Assembly (NCBI RefSeq): GCF_019279795.1
Contig: NC_056748.1
Location: forward strand, 701,551,095 to 701,615,094
Origin: Protopterus annectens
Lineage: Eukaryota; Chordata; Ceratodontiformes; Protopteridae
DNA length: 64,000 bases
Reading direction: 5' to 3'
Below the pieces are notes generated by a model that ran no database searches, was not told the DNA's origin, and worked only from the letters and a program-made list of their open reading frames with translations. The position numbers were made by a program, and so were the translations under genes. Positions 31,704 to 43,209 of the stretch are shown piece after piece. Position 1 is the stretch's first letter. Each line of letters opens with the position of its first letter.

Positions 31704-32725
31704 TCAGGACTCCCGGCATCTCTTCACCAGTCAAAGCCATCTTGGTGGCAGCGCATAAACCTTCCACCAGGAAAGTTTACCACAGTAAATGGAGGCGCTT
31801 CTCCGTCTGGGCGGAACATCATAATTTGGACCCCTTCACTGCTCCGTTAACGTCCGTGTTGGACTTTCTCACCAGACTTTTTCAGCAAGGGGCTAGCTGT
31901 TCGACAGTCGAGGTACAATTGGCAGATATCTCCCATTATCATGTAGGCCATGAGACAGGTCCTTTGATGTCAGCTAAACTATGCAAAACCTTCCTCAAGG
32001 GTACTTCAGGCCCCCTATCAAAAAAGCCGTGCCCCCTTGGGATCTGTCACTAGTTCTTCAAGCCTTGACTGCTTCTCCCTTTGAACCAGCTGCCTCGGCC
32101 GATCTTAAATACCGGTCTTGGAAAACAGCATTCCTGGTAGCCATCACTTCAGCGAAAAGAGTTTCGGAACTTCAAGCTCTTTCCGTAAACCCCCCTTACT
32201 TGGTTTTTCATCAGGATAGTGTGTACCTCAGGACCAATCCCTCCTTCCTACCCAAGGTGGCCTCAGAAACCAATATCAATCAGTCCATTAACCTACCAGT
32301 TTTCTTCCCTAATTATCAAAATAAAGGAGAGTACAAGCTGCATTCTTTAGATGTGCACAGGCAGCTGCGTTTCTATATTCATAGGACTGCTGGTCACAGA
32401 CAATCCGATCAGCTGTTCATTTCCTTTGCCAAATTCAGTTTGGGTAAAGCCGTTTCGAAGGTCACCTTATCACGCTGGATTTCCCAATGTATTCTTCTAG
32501 CTTATGAAGCTTCTGGGAGGCTCGCACCTCAAGGAGTCCGTGCACATTCCACTCGCTCCATATCTACTTCTGCTGCCTTTAGATCTAGAGTTCCCTTGGA
32601 TGATATTTGCTCGGCAGCCACTTGGGCCTCATCTCATACCTTTATCAACCACTACAAACTGGACGTCAATTTCCAGAGGGAGAGCATCCTTTGGCTCCGC
32701 AGTGCTCCGGAACATCCTTCCATGA
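31703..32725 (+). pseudogene. D5 tyrosine recombinase, nearly intact
   Basis: KAILVAAHKPSTRKVYHSKW (31735-31790), GASCSTVEVQLADISHYHVG (31890), LCKTFLKGT with a short deletion after it, then one long frame (31981-32799 with the correct product to about 32670) carrying TSAKRVSELQAL, INQSINLPVFFPNYQNKGEY, LDVHRQLRFYIHRTAGHRQSD, HSTR (32544-32555) and HYKLD (Tyr 32653-32655). A single shift after HYKLDVN leads to GRASFGSAVLRNILP* at 32725. The three catalytic landmarks I can recognise are present. Two frameshifts are the only evident lesions. Confidence 0.92.
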
Positions 32726-32760
32726 TGGCCGCCCAAGATTCAGGTAGCTGGGGACTCTCT

Positions 32761-32858
32761 CACAGGTTGCTGACAAATGAAGTCCCTACTCAAGATTAAG
32801 AAGTTATGTACTCACCATAACGTTCCATCTGAGTAGGTGGCTTCATTTGTCTGCAACC
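32761..32858 (+). repeat. D5 ICR
   Basis: 32761-32796 is complementary to element positions 1-36 (one mismatch). 32797-32858 is complementary to the 3' tip (one 1-nt indel). The two halves abut without spacer, as in D4 and D6. Confidence 0.94.
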
Positions 32859-32956
32859 ATCCCCCCCCTCCTTCCCTCTGGCCTTCAGAAGAGTTAGTTT
32901 TGTTGTATTATCCTGCCTTTTCCTGTTGGGATACCTTTCCACGTATACGTAGGAGG

Positions 32957-33134
32957 GCAAACTTGATCTGAGGTCATTTGGGGTTGGCAGGGGATTATGG
33001 GTGAGGGGAGGAGCTAGGAGCTCTGATCCATAGCTGTATAAATAGTTGCCGGCTCGGATCCAAGACCCACAGGTTGCAGACAAATGAAGCCACCTACTCA
33101 GATGGAACGTTATGGTGAGTACATAAACTTCTTA
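32957..33134 (+). repeat. D5 3' ITR
   Basis: Inverted copy of 27166-27328 with the extended tip CCACCTACTCAGATGGAACG…CTTCTTA. The segment GATATCGGATCC of the palindrome is missing. Confidence 0.93.
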
Positions 33135-33194
33135 TTTAGAACCATGAATAGCACCCCAGCTATCAAAGGCTGCAATGCCTTTCATACATTTTGA

Positions 33195-35900
33195 CCCCCC
33201 CCCTCCGTTCAGGATAAAACCAAAGGAGGAGTGTCTCTGGTCATGAAGAACAATTAAACTACCTGAGCTGCTCCATGCTTGGCTTAACCACAGGTGTGAC
33301 CTCCCTATCATATCCTTGATAGCTATAGATCCCCTAGCATGAGTCCATAAAACAACTCCCTACTAGAATCTCTTAACATTCAACCGGACACCAGACATAT
33401 ATGGGTGACTTCAACTTCCATAAAGTGGGGAAACTTTTTTTATTTGACCCATAATTCACTTGCTCAGAAGTTTTTGGACTTCAACATAAACTCCCTGGAG
33501 CAATTAAATCAGCTCCCCAACTAGAGGTATAGATATCCTAGACCTAGTACTCATGAACATGGAGGGGGTGCTGCTCCAGTGTGCATTAACTCCACCCTGA
33601 TAAGATCTGACCACAAAATGATCTCCTTTAGTATTAAACCCAACTTGGAACCCCCATCAAACTCCAAACCTGTTGCACCTCAAACTAAGTGACTGCTTAT
33701 TAAACTTTCAACCCCCTCCAAATCTGGATGACACTGAGGCCTACTCTGAACTGCACACAAAAACCGTGTGCAATCACATTCATAGCTGCATGGAGGAGGT
33801 AGTGCCTGCTGATTCAAACCTATGATTACTGGCAAAAATAAACCACCCTTTTGGACCCCTAGCAAAAATAGACTATTCCATAAAAGGAAAAAAAAAATCC
33901 TCTCCAAAGCCAAGAAGGAACAGACAGTGCCAAAAGACACTCTCCTGTGAAAAAAAAACAAAAAAATTAGTGTCAAATTTAACAAAGATAGCTTCCCAGG
34001 TGAAAGATAATTAATATATATATTAAAAAAAAAAAAAAAAAGTTATGGTAATGTTCATAGCCTCAGGGGAAATGCTCAGCAGTGTGCCGAGTTAATCATG
34101 AACACCAACACTACACCCAGGCTAAAACTATAGCATACCTGCTGGCTGACAAGTTCAGTTCACACTTCACCCCCACCCCATCACCTCCAACCATAACCAA
34201 AGAAATAACCACAGCCATCTCCCTACTGGTCATTACGAGAGAACAGGACCTTACTGTGCTCGCTAAAGCCAACAGTCTCCATGGGCCTGACAACATCTGG
34301 GATGCTTCTTAGATTCTGTTTTAATCTGTTTTAAGCTATTTATCAGGGCTGCTAGAAACCATCTTTAACCACAGCCTTCAGCTGGGCTTTATCTCAGAGT
34401 AATGAAGGACTAATGAAGGACTGCAACAGTCTCTCTCTACCAAGGGGAGCACATCAATTGACTCTGGGAACTACAGACCCATGTGCTTGACCAGTCTTAC
34501 CTGCAAGGCATGGCGAGAATTATCCTGGGCTTGATCAATAATGACGTAGGAACTCCCCAAACACTCGACCAGACCAAATTTGTCCTAGTCAAAGGGAGGT
34601 CTTGCCTGCTGAATCTGGTGGACTTTTTCGAGAAAGTCACCAGGGACATGAGTGAGGGTAAAACGGTATACACAGCTTATGCAGACCTAGCCAAAGCCCA
34701 CACAGTGATCATAAATAAACTTACTGAGTTAGGAGTGAAATCCCTGCATCGTCAGATGGATAACAAACTGCTTACTTACAGGACACATGTTGTCCGGATA
34801 GGTGAATCCATCTCCAAATAAGAAACCTGTTACAAGTGGTGTCCCACAAGGATCAGTGTTGGGACCTCTCCTACTTTTCTGAAGTGAAGGCCAATATTGG
34901 GGGGGGCCAGTGGCTCACAAGTTTACAAACGACTGTAAGCTGGGAGCACTCATTGAATCCACAAATGATTACGTCCTACAAACAGGCCTTTAAAATGACT
35001 AACTGGTGCCAAAACGAGGGTCTGAGACTAAATGCTGAATGCGTAATCATACCCTTTGGTAAATGGGATATCCCTGCAAATTGTAGTATTTGTAGTACAC
35101 CCCTAAAAGTAGACCCAGTGGTGAGGGACCTAGGAACAGAGATTAATAGTAACCTAAACTTTGATCGCCAACTGGCTACAGTAGTGAGGAAATCCTTCCT
35201 TCTGTATGAGACTGCTTTTAATTAAAGGCATGGCATCATGATCAAAGGAAGTCATAGTCCCATTCTACTTCTCAGGCCTTTAATCAAGTACAGTGCTCCC
35301 TTCTGCATGTACCTAACCAGGCACTTAGTGACCCAGAGATTTCTCGTTTAAAAAAAAAAATTGCAAAGTGTAAGACCTGTCTTATGCAGACCAACTAAAT
35401 GTTTTGTCCCTTTACTCCATCTCATATAATTTGAGAGTTGAATTGTGCCTGACCTACCAGGCATTTTCTGATCCAGCCCTGATGAAAATGTTACATATTC
35501 ACAAGAATTATACAAGGGTTACGCATTCCATGGACCTGAACCTTATTTGTGACTCTGACAGAACTTGCTGGAGAGAGAAATTTGTATCCCAAAGGCTATC
35601 TCGTCTATGGAATAAACTTCCCATCTTTGTAAATCAAAGCCAGTCCCACACACACTTCAAAAAAATAATTTGGTTAAATGGATTGGGGGGGGGGACTATA
35701 AATTTACTCCTGGGGTACTGCCCATGTCCGTTATGGCCAGAGGAGTCTGTAAAATGACTTGGTGCTCCAAAACCCAAAGAACAACTACCCTGACACTATC
35801 CCATCCCATATCTGGGGAATTAAGATATAATACTGTCATATTCTGGGTGGTATTGGCTAGGCTTGTAAAGGCTTTTGTGCCATTACCTTAGTAGTCACCT
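33195..35900 (+). pseudogene. Non-LTR retrotransposon (CR1/L2/Rex1-like) EN-RT remnant
   Basis: Plus-strand fragments. GGVSLVMKNN and GIDILDLVLMN (33220-33555) resemble the C-terminal half of the apurinic-type endonuclease. The RT segment 34480-35220 includes VKGRSCLLNLVDFF, VTSGVPQGSVLGPLL (about 34825-34865), the catalytic box decayed to FTNDCKLG (about 34920), WCQNEGLRLNAE and VRDLGTEINSNLNFD. The 3' segment, 35404-35680, has NLRVELCLTYQAF and TCWREKFVSQRLSRLWNKLP. The EN N-terminus and ORF1 are missing, and many frameshifts are present. Homologous 3' segments recur at 53100-54372 and 60262-61320. Confidence 0.85.
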
Positions 35901-37305
35901 ATGAAGCTATGAGAACTAGAACGTACCAGGATCATGCAGCTTGGTGCTGCCTCACTGCTGGTCAGATACTCTGTGTACCAGGCCAGTTCTTTGCTGTAAC
36001 ATGCCTGAGCATCATCTGTGTTGCATGCTGTTCACTTGCAGTAATACTGCATGCAGGAATCCCCCATTCTGAGAATGGCAGCACTTTAAACTGAACATTG
36101 CAGATGCTTGTATATATGTACTGAGCTTTGTGCCCGTCTTAAATTGCCTTACTGCAATTTACATACCCCTGTTGTAACTTAAGGTGGGGGTCGTTATTCT
36201 GGGTTGACCTTCCGTTTAATGTGCGATGTGGGGAGAATCAGGATTGTATTACTTGCCTCCTTTGTATTACAGCAGTTATGTGCAAAACTGTATTGATGAT
36301 TTTTGATGCCTATTAGTAAATCTATTTAATTTCACATGGAACTATATGTATGGGACATTTCATCATGATGCTTGAACAGTTTGCAGAACTATCTGCTGTA
36401 GATGTAGAGAATGAAGATGTATACATGGGGTAAAGCATGAGGGGTGTAACACATACCAAAAAGTCACCGTCCGATTGGGTTTAGTGTTTTATTGCAGCTT
36501 GCAAGGTTACAGTGTTAGAGTAAGGACATCTGTAACATTCTTTTGCTGAATGGGAAAAGTGTTACATGTGCAAGCAGTATTACAGTAATTATTAGTAAGT
36601 AGTCTGCCCTCCAGATCATTTTAGATAACTGCATCAATTCTGTTTAAATTTACAACAGAAATTAACATTTCTTTTGGGGGGGAACTTAATCATTCATTGC
36701 ATGAGCCATGGTGAAAACTGTTCTGGAGTATTTTGGCATGACATTCTAGAATGTTAAGTGAATGCTCCCAGGTCTTTGCTGGGTTTGTATTTGTTAATCT
36801 TTAGAAGATTTTATATATTGTCTTTTTTAAGATTCATTGTGTTAAGGAAATTTAAAATTTGTTTTTGCTAAAGGTGGTTTACTTAATTTAGTTCCTTCCT
36901 CTGTTTTGCAGAGATCATGATGCAGCTGCCATTTTGGATTTCTTTTAGTTCTTTATGATCCTTCACTTTTGATCCCCTGACCTGCATTGCATTGGTAACC
37001 ATTTCATTTTTATTTCTGTTTGCGTTTTGTTCCTTTAGTTACATTTCCGTTCCATGTTAAATACAGCTTTTTTTTGTACATTTTTGAAGTCACTATTTTC
37101 TGTGTAATAATTGTTATAAATACATGTTTTAACTTTCTCATGCTACATTTTTTGCAGTTTTTACAACTGAAAAATAAAGTTCATTTCAGTTTAGTTTTTC
37201 AATAAAAAAATCCCTTTACTGCATCCTTGTCTTATTTTATATGCTTGTTGTACACTTTGTTTCCATCGATAACTTCACATGTGCTGCATCTTAGTTTTAC
37301 TTTGC

Positions 37306-37310
<5 letters not shown>
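35901..37310 (+). other. Unassigned DNA, possible host 3' UTR with two AATAAA signals
   Basis: T-rich, non-coding on inspection, with no repeat shared with the rest of the window. AATAAA occurs at 37173-37178 and 37201-37206, following long ATTT-rich sequence, which is how a vertebrate 3' UTR end looks. I cannot tie it to an upstream exon, so a host transcript is only a possibility. Confidence 0.3.

Positions 37311-37340
<30 letters not shown>
37311..37340. repeat. T30 homopolymer
   Basis: Uninterrupted run of 30 T. It could be the tail of a minus-strand retroposed copy, but no recognisable body lies to its left. Confidence 0.9.
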
Positions 37341-37343
<3 letters not shown>

Positions 37344-39377
37344 TTAAACTACCTGAAACAATTGCAGTGAAAATGTAACCTTTAGAAACATTTTTTGATT
37401 TCTTTGCAAAATTTCACTTTTTTTAACAAATATGAAAAACTAGAATGCTGATAAATGGTACAAATTAAAAACAATAACAGTATGATTTAATGTTTTGGAA
37501 TGGGGAGCCAGAAATCACAGTAGGAAGTGTGACATTGGTGCCTTCAGTGAAAATAATGCCTTTTATTGTGGAAACATTATTTAGAATTCTGACACGGATG
37601 AAAATCTTGGTCATGTTTCATGTGCCATCATAAGGTTTATATCTCTGCAGATGTGAAAAGAGGGAATATTTAAAAAAAAAATTACAACAGTCACAGTAAG
37701 CATCTTTGTGCAACAGAAATCATATGCCTTCTTTTCATAGTTGAACAGGTTCATTGCACTTGCTCAAGTATCCTGATCACATATTTTTTTCAGAATCGTA
37801 GATGGCTTATCTAGTGCTTGGTGTGTGTCCCCCCCCCCCCCATCACACTTAAGTGAAGGGGGGACTCCCTGCAAAAGGGTTTCACCTGACCACTTCATCA
37901 ATTTCTTTGTGAAACGTAGCCATCCACTGGAAAAAAAAACAGAGGCCATCTAATTTTTTAGGAAATCTGTTTACCGTGTTTTTTCAGTTCCATGCTGGCC
38001 AAGTCATTCAGGTTGTGAACTCCTTCAGTGGTCCAGCCAGTTCTAATTGTGGGACTTTTTTGAGAGTGAAATTCAAATGTTTGTCCCAGCTTGGAACAAT
38101 GACAAGGGACAAAGCTGGTTCTAGAACTGGTTGCCATTGGAAGAACCTGTTCGTCCTTTTTCATTAAAGAATTTGCTAGCAGATCAGTTTTGTCAGCTAA
38201 GTTTTTGGGACAGGCCTAAGTTTTGCTCTCCCTTCCTGCTTCTAAAGATTCTAAACCTTGGTTCTTTTAGCTTCCACATCTGATACATTGCTCCAGATGC
38301 CAGGTAGTTACCCTGTGGGATATCATGCACCATCTTGCAGGAGGGCCTGGATGTGTCTTTTTGGACATACTACTTTTGTACATAAATCACTTTCCAAATT
38401 CCACACAAGATCATTTTCTGGTCGTGGTCTGTGTGAAGATCACTTTTTGTACAAAGTGGCATTTGGGCTTTCCTAAGTAACCAGAGTCCTCACTGTGGTG
38501 TTCACCATTGTGGCTGTACTTTGCAGAAGGGTCTTTTATTTTCCTGTTTTGATTGTTGTGTATGCATCCTTCATTTAAGGTGGCCCTCATGGTTACTGAT
38601 GTGGTTGCAGTCCCCAGGGAACAATTTGATCCATAACTCTAACTCATAGGGAGTCCTTTGTCATCGCTGGAAAAATTGGACACTGTTTTTGTTTCTGCTG
38701 TTGGGGAAGGCAGTAGGAAACTTTAGTTTTGACCATCTGGATGATGTAATTTAGTGTCTCTGCCATGGCTTTTAGGTTTGATAAAGGCTATATTGTTCTT
38801 GTGCTGTATGCATGCCAGTGGATATGAGTGCTTGCAGTATATTGTAAGGTGCACAACCTTGACAGTGTAACTTTGAGAGATCTTAATGTTGAAAACCACT
38901 TATGGTGAAACCCACCCAGCAACTTAGTGTAGTGTGGTCTTGGAGATTGCCATAAACACCTGCTTGCTGTGTATAAAACAAAGCCCTCCCTCCACAACAA
39001 CAAATACACATACCCACACACCCACCCATCATTTTCCATTTAGGAGAAAACAGGGGATCTTATCGGTTGGGTTTCACCTTAAGTGGTTTTCCCTCAACTG
39101 AGGTTCACTGAAATTTTAGTGTTACTGTTCAGAACCACCATGCATTCTGTTATTCTCTTGGTTTTGCACCCAGTCACTGAGCCTTGGAGTAGACATTCTT
39201 CATCAGATTTCATGTGAAAGACTCGTCTCCCATTTCTACATTTTAGCCTATCACAAGTCTTTTATTATGCTCCTTTTGTAGGTTGGGAGGTCCACCTATT
39301 CTCACACAGAGCGGTAGCTGTTGTCCCTCCTCTCATCCAAAGAGAGAAACTATTGAATGTCTTGGGGAAATGGCTTC
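37341..39377. other. Unassigned DNA without recognisable gene or repeat
   Basis: Contains a C13 run near 37830 and short open frames (for example 38258-38476 and 38788-39039) with no domain I recognise. No ITR, LINE or tandem structure noticed. Confidence 0.4.
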
Positions 39378-39530
39378 ATCTGAAGTAGTTAACTTCATTT
39401 TATCTGCAACCTGTGGGTATTCGGATCTATATCGGATCCGAGCTGGCAACTTAAGCATCTGCTCCAAGCTCCTCCCCCTTACCCATAACTCATCACCATC
39501 TCCAACCTTCCCTCAGATTTTGTTTGCCGC
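39378..39530 (+). repeat. D6 5' ITR
   Basis: Tip ATCTGAAGTAGTTAACTTCA, then CAACCTGTGGGTATTCGGAT, ATATCGGATCCGAGCTGGC, CCCATAACTCATCACC and AGATTTTGTTTGCCGC. It is inverted at 44443-44619. Confidence 0.92.
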
Positions 39531-39767
39531 TTTGTGCATCAGCATCGTGGTCTCCGTAGCTCTGAGCAATTAGGGTTGTAAGGGCTTTTTGGAAAAAGTT
39601 TTTCTTGTGTGTAGTGAGAGTTTGTCTTAGTTCGTTTTCCTCCCCCAAACGCTTGTTTGGAAAAAGTTTTGTTAGTGAAGTAGTTTAGTGTAGGCCCATC
39701 CTTCCCCTTAGGTTTGCGTGGTTTTAGTGTGTTGGAGTTTAGTAGGTGTGGCTGTTGTGTGTCTAGA

Positions 39768-42167
39768 ATGGCTAATCAGCCTAAACCTACATTTAAGAAA
39801 TGCACAGTGTGTGGCCATAAGCTTTCACCGGCGGATGGTTACACTCTGTTTGCCCAGGCATTCCTCATTTGTCTACCCAGTGCATTGTGTGTGCTGGCTT
39901 TAATCCTAGGGCCTTAAAGGAGAGGAAGGCCAAACTGGTGGCTAAAGGCCTTCTCCCTGCTTCCACGCTGGACTTGTCTTCCTCTGTCTCTGCTTCCACA
40001 GCTACGGCCTAACCCCCCCCCCCCTCAGGCAGGGACTCCTCCTCCCACTAGACCTGTTAAAGGGGATGCAAAAGGAAGAGAAAGGAAAAAGGACAGAGAG
40101 AGCGAGAGAGAAGGGGGATACTCCCCATAAACAGTCTCCAGATCGGGAGTCCTTCCCTAGCCCGCCTTCCAAGGTGTCGAGACCTGTCTCCTCGGCTCCA
40201 CTCCCCTAGATCTCCCCGGAGCCTTCGGAACCGAGGCCTTCATCCAAATCTTTGCAGCATCCAGCTAGATCAGAGTCTGCCTCTTCCTTGCGCTCGACTC
40301 TGAGTCTCTCTGAAATGGATATGGACAGGAAGATGAGATTTATTCGAACCCAAATCCAGATGGGAGTCTTGCCAGGCCCCTCTCCTTCTGGAAGGAGGAC
40401 CTCTATGCCCTTCTTTCATCCTATTTCTCCTTCCCCGATCCTGCCAGCGGTTTCGGGGTTTATGAATCCAAGGATCTTCGGAGTCTTGCCAGGCCCCTCT
40501 CCTTCTGGAAGGAGGACCTCTATGCCCTTCTTTCATCCTATTTCTCCTTCCCCGATCCTGCCAGCGGTTTCGGGGTTTATGAATCCAAGGATCTTCAGAG
40601 CTGGGGATTCGGTGCCGATGGTTCCTCCAACCTCAACTCCAGCTAATAACGAGTTCCTCTGATCCGACCAGTTTGGATCTGAGCGGCTCTTGGGGCTGAA
40701 GATGCGAGTCTGACCCAGGAGGATGGAGGTGTCTTCGGCTCCGACTTTGTCAGATCCAAGCCGTTCTTTTGGAGCTCTGGCTACCCTAGCCTCTGCTCCA
40801 ATCCTCCCGGCAGACCCAGGGAGAGCTTCCTCCTTGTTTGGTGCCAAGGAGATGTGCTCTCCATCAGCATTCGACGTGGTGGAGAGGGTGCTCTCCCAAG
40901 GATAGAGACTCCAGCCTATTTCCTTGGATTCCACCCAGACTCCCTCTGATTCGGTTATGACTCCCTTCAGCTTGTCCCAGGGACAGCCTATGCTAGAGGA
41001 CCCCCAGGCAGTTCCCCTGGAGGAACCCCCCCCCCCCTGCGGCTCACTATCCCTCTTTAGAGAGTCCCACCGAAGAGGGTCCTCTTAAGCACACGTGTAA
41101 AAGGAGGCACCTGGACTCCCCAGAGTCCTTGACAGAAGACACTGACTTAGATGAAGGAGAAGGTTCCTCTAGGTCACCTCCCGAGGATGTCTGCTTTGGA
41201 GACCTCATGGAGATCTTCCGCCAGAGGGTAGGTTGGTCAGCCCCAAAACCTTCTACGGATGAATCTGTGTTCCTGGAGGCTTTTGGCATGGGCCTATCTA
41301 CGTCCTGGTTGTCCCCACCCAGCGGATCCCTTTGTGGATCTTATCACCACATGGGCATGGAAGGAGCCTGACACCATAGAGCCGATACCCAAACATCCAG
41401 ACAAGATCCTCTTGCCACCCTTGGACAGACAGGCTTGGTATAAAGGATCCCCTGTGGGTGCTATGGTGGTTGCAGCAGCCACTAAGAGGAACTGGCTCAG
41501 GAAAGTTCCTCTATCCACCCTCTGGACAAGGAGTCCAGGACGATAGATAGATTTGGGAAGCGAGTGTATTCTTCAGCGACGTTTTCCATCCAAGCGCTGA
41601 ACTATTTGGCACACGTTATATGACTGCAGCGAGACCTAGTCAGAGTTAGCGGAGTCGCTCCCAGAGTCTGTCGCTGGAGGACAAGTGTCTGTTCTCCTCG
41701 GAAATGTCAACTCTGACGTCAGTATCAAACATGTCTATGTGCCTCCTTTCCCATGCTACGGAAGGAGCGGCTAGGGTGGCTGGGACCGGCATGGCTATGA
41801 GGTGACCTACTTGGCTCAGACTGTCAATTTGTGGACCCCTTCAAGGCATCTTTCCACGAATGCTCCCTTCGATGGTTCTTCTCTCTTTGGGAAGACTGTA
41901 TGTGACACCCTTGTCCAGAGTGAAAAAGATGGGAAGACTTTTTGTCTGCCGTCGGAATCCACTTCTCTAGTCCTCAAAGGTCCTTTTCTAGGAATCAGAG
42001 AGAGCAAAAGATGTGGTTCCAGAAATCAGTTTTCCCGGGACTGTCAGGACAACTCGTCCCCTAGAGGCAGAGGAGGACATGACAGACGCCATCCCAGAGG
42101 CAGAGGGGGTTCGAGGAACTTTGGGTCTAGGGAGCCCTTCTTGGACAAACCCACACAGCAGCCCTGA
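39768..42167 (+). pseudogene. gag: D6 gag, frameshifted, with a 39-codon in-frame duplication
   Basis: Start at 39768 (MANQPKPTFKKCTVCGHKL). The Cys/His cluster is broken after HKLSPADGYTL. A C11 run at about 40013 disrupts frame. Ser-rich part 40140-40330, then a 117-bp tandem duplication (40363-40596). Basic/acidic patch KHTCKRRHLDS…DTDLDEGEGSSRSPPEDVCF at about 41090-41205. The C-terminal domain is scattered over frames (VVAAATKRNW, FSATFSIQALNYLAH, SNMSMCLLSHATEGAARVAG, NAPFDGSSLFGKTVCDTLVQ) and ends FLDKPTQQP* at 42167. Several stops. Confidence 0.82.
40363..40596 (+). repeat. 117-bp tandem duplication in D6 gag
   Basis: Copies at 40363-40479 and 40480-40596 are identical as far as I can read, each coding GVLPGPSPSGRRTSMPFFHP and following residues. 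The period is 39 codons, so the frame is kept. This is probably recent, since the copies show no divergence. Confidence 0.95.
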
Positions 42168-42169
42168 GG

Positions 42170-43205
42170 GGTTGCCCGACTGTCCTACTCTGGAGGCAGT
42201 CGGGGGAAGATTTTTTGCACCCAACGGCTTGGGAGTCCATAACTGCAGATTGTTGGATGCTTCAAATAGCTAGAGGCTACACCATCCCATTTGTTGCCCC
42301 TCCCATCCAACCAGAGTGCTTCCCAGAGGACCCACCCTCTCAAAGGGAGATGGCAGCACTAGAGATTTCCAAGCTACTTCTCAAATGAGCCATTGAACCA
42401 GTTCCCTCAATCAGTCCAGGTCAGGCATTTACTCCAGGTTCTTTTAGTGTCAAAAAAGATGGGGGACCTTGGGTCCATTTTGGACCTGTCAACCTTAAAC
42501 CTGGCTGTTGCCAAACAGAAATTCCAGATGGTCACCCTGCAGTCTATTCTACCTTATCTTCAAGAATGCAACTGGATGTGCTCGATAGACCTCCAGGATG
42601 CTTACTACCATATCAAGATTCACAGAAGCTCCAGGCGATTTCTTCGCTTCCGGCTGGGAGCCAATCATTTCCAGTTCAGAGCCGTACCCTTCGGTCTCAC
42701 CACAGCCCCCAGGCTGCAAGGTAGGGGCAGTCATAGCAGCCTCACCTGAGGCTTCAGGGAATTCAGGTATTCTCTTACCTAGACGATTGGCTCCTCGCTC
42801 CTCGCTGAGACTCCTTCTTTCATCTTGCAGACCGGCTAGGGATCACTATCAATATTTCCAAGTCCCTTTTGGACCCAGTGCATATCTTGGACTTCATCCG
42901 GGCATGGCTGGACATCTTTCAATTGAAAGTCTTTCTAATTGCAGACAAGGTCCAGGGTCTGCGGGCCCATATATCCATAGTTTTTGGCCCCAGGTTATCC
43001 AAGGGGGGCGATTGTTCTCAGAGCCCTGGGCTCTATGGCTGCAGCAATCTCAAGCCTCCTCTGTGTGTATCTTCACATGCGGGTTCTGGCCTCGTCAGGT
43101 GTGGTTCCGCTTCCTCTGGTCTCATGTTCTAGCTCCTCCTTGGGTTCTGGATCCCTGCCCGGATCTCCTTTCTCATCCCTCGGGCACTTGTCCGCCCAAC
43201 CTGGA
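42170..43205 (+). pseudogene. pol: D6 pol: RT joined to pol C-terminus, RNase H deleted
   Basis: KKMGDLGSILDLSTLNLAV (42450), QSILPYLQECNWMCSIDLQD with motif A (42540-42600), FRLGANHFQFRAVPFGLTTAP (motif B) and YLDD at 42776-42787 after a small deletion. The thumb part GSMAAAISSLLCVYLHMRVL (about 43030-43088) is followed directly by WPRQVWFRFLWSHVLAPPWV, which in other copies lies some 750 bp further on, beyond RNase H. The junction (43084-43088) sits on a TTCTG microhomology present at both expected breakpoints. Confidence 0.88.
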
Positions 43206-43209
43206 CAGC

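Larger units (their letters stand above)
27166..33134 (+). mobile_element. D5: best-preserved DIRS element
   Basis: 5,969 bp, same subfamily as D4. 5' ITR, gag, pol, YR, ICR and 3' ITR are all present. ICR halves match the element tips with one mismatch (first half) and one 1-nt indel (second half). RT YLDD, the RNase H G8 run, and YR Arg, HxxR and Tyr are all intact, but gag and pol still carry frameshifts, mainly at C/G homopolymers. Flanks (…AACATGG and TTTAGAACC…) show no target-site duplication. Confidence 0.95.

Noticed and set aside
37311-37340. Poly-T run as the tail of a minus-strand SINE or processed pseudogene
   Set aside because: No tRNA-, 5S- or 7SL-like promoter boxes and no coding remnant found on its left side; kept only as a homopolymer.
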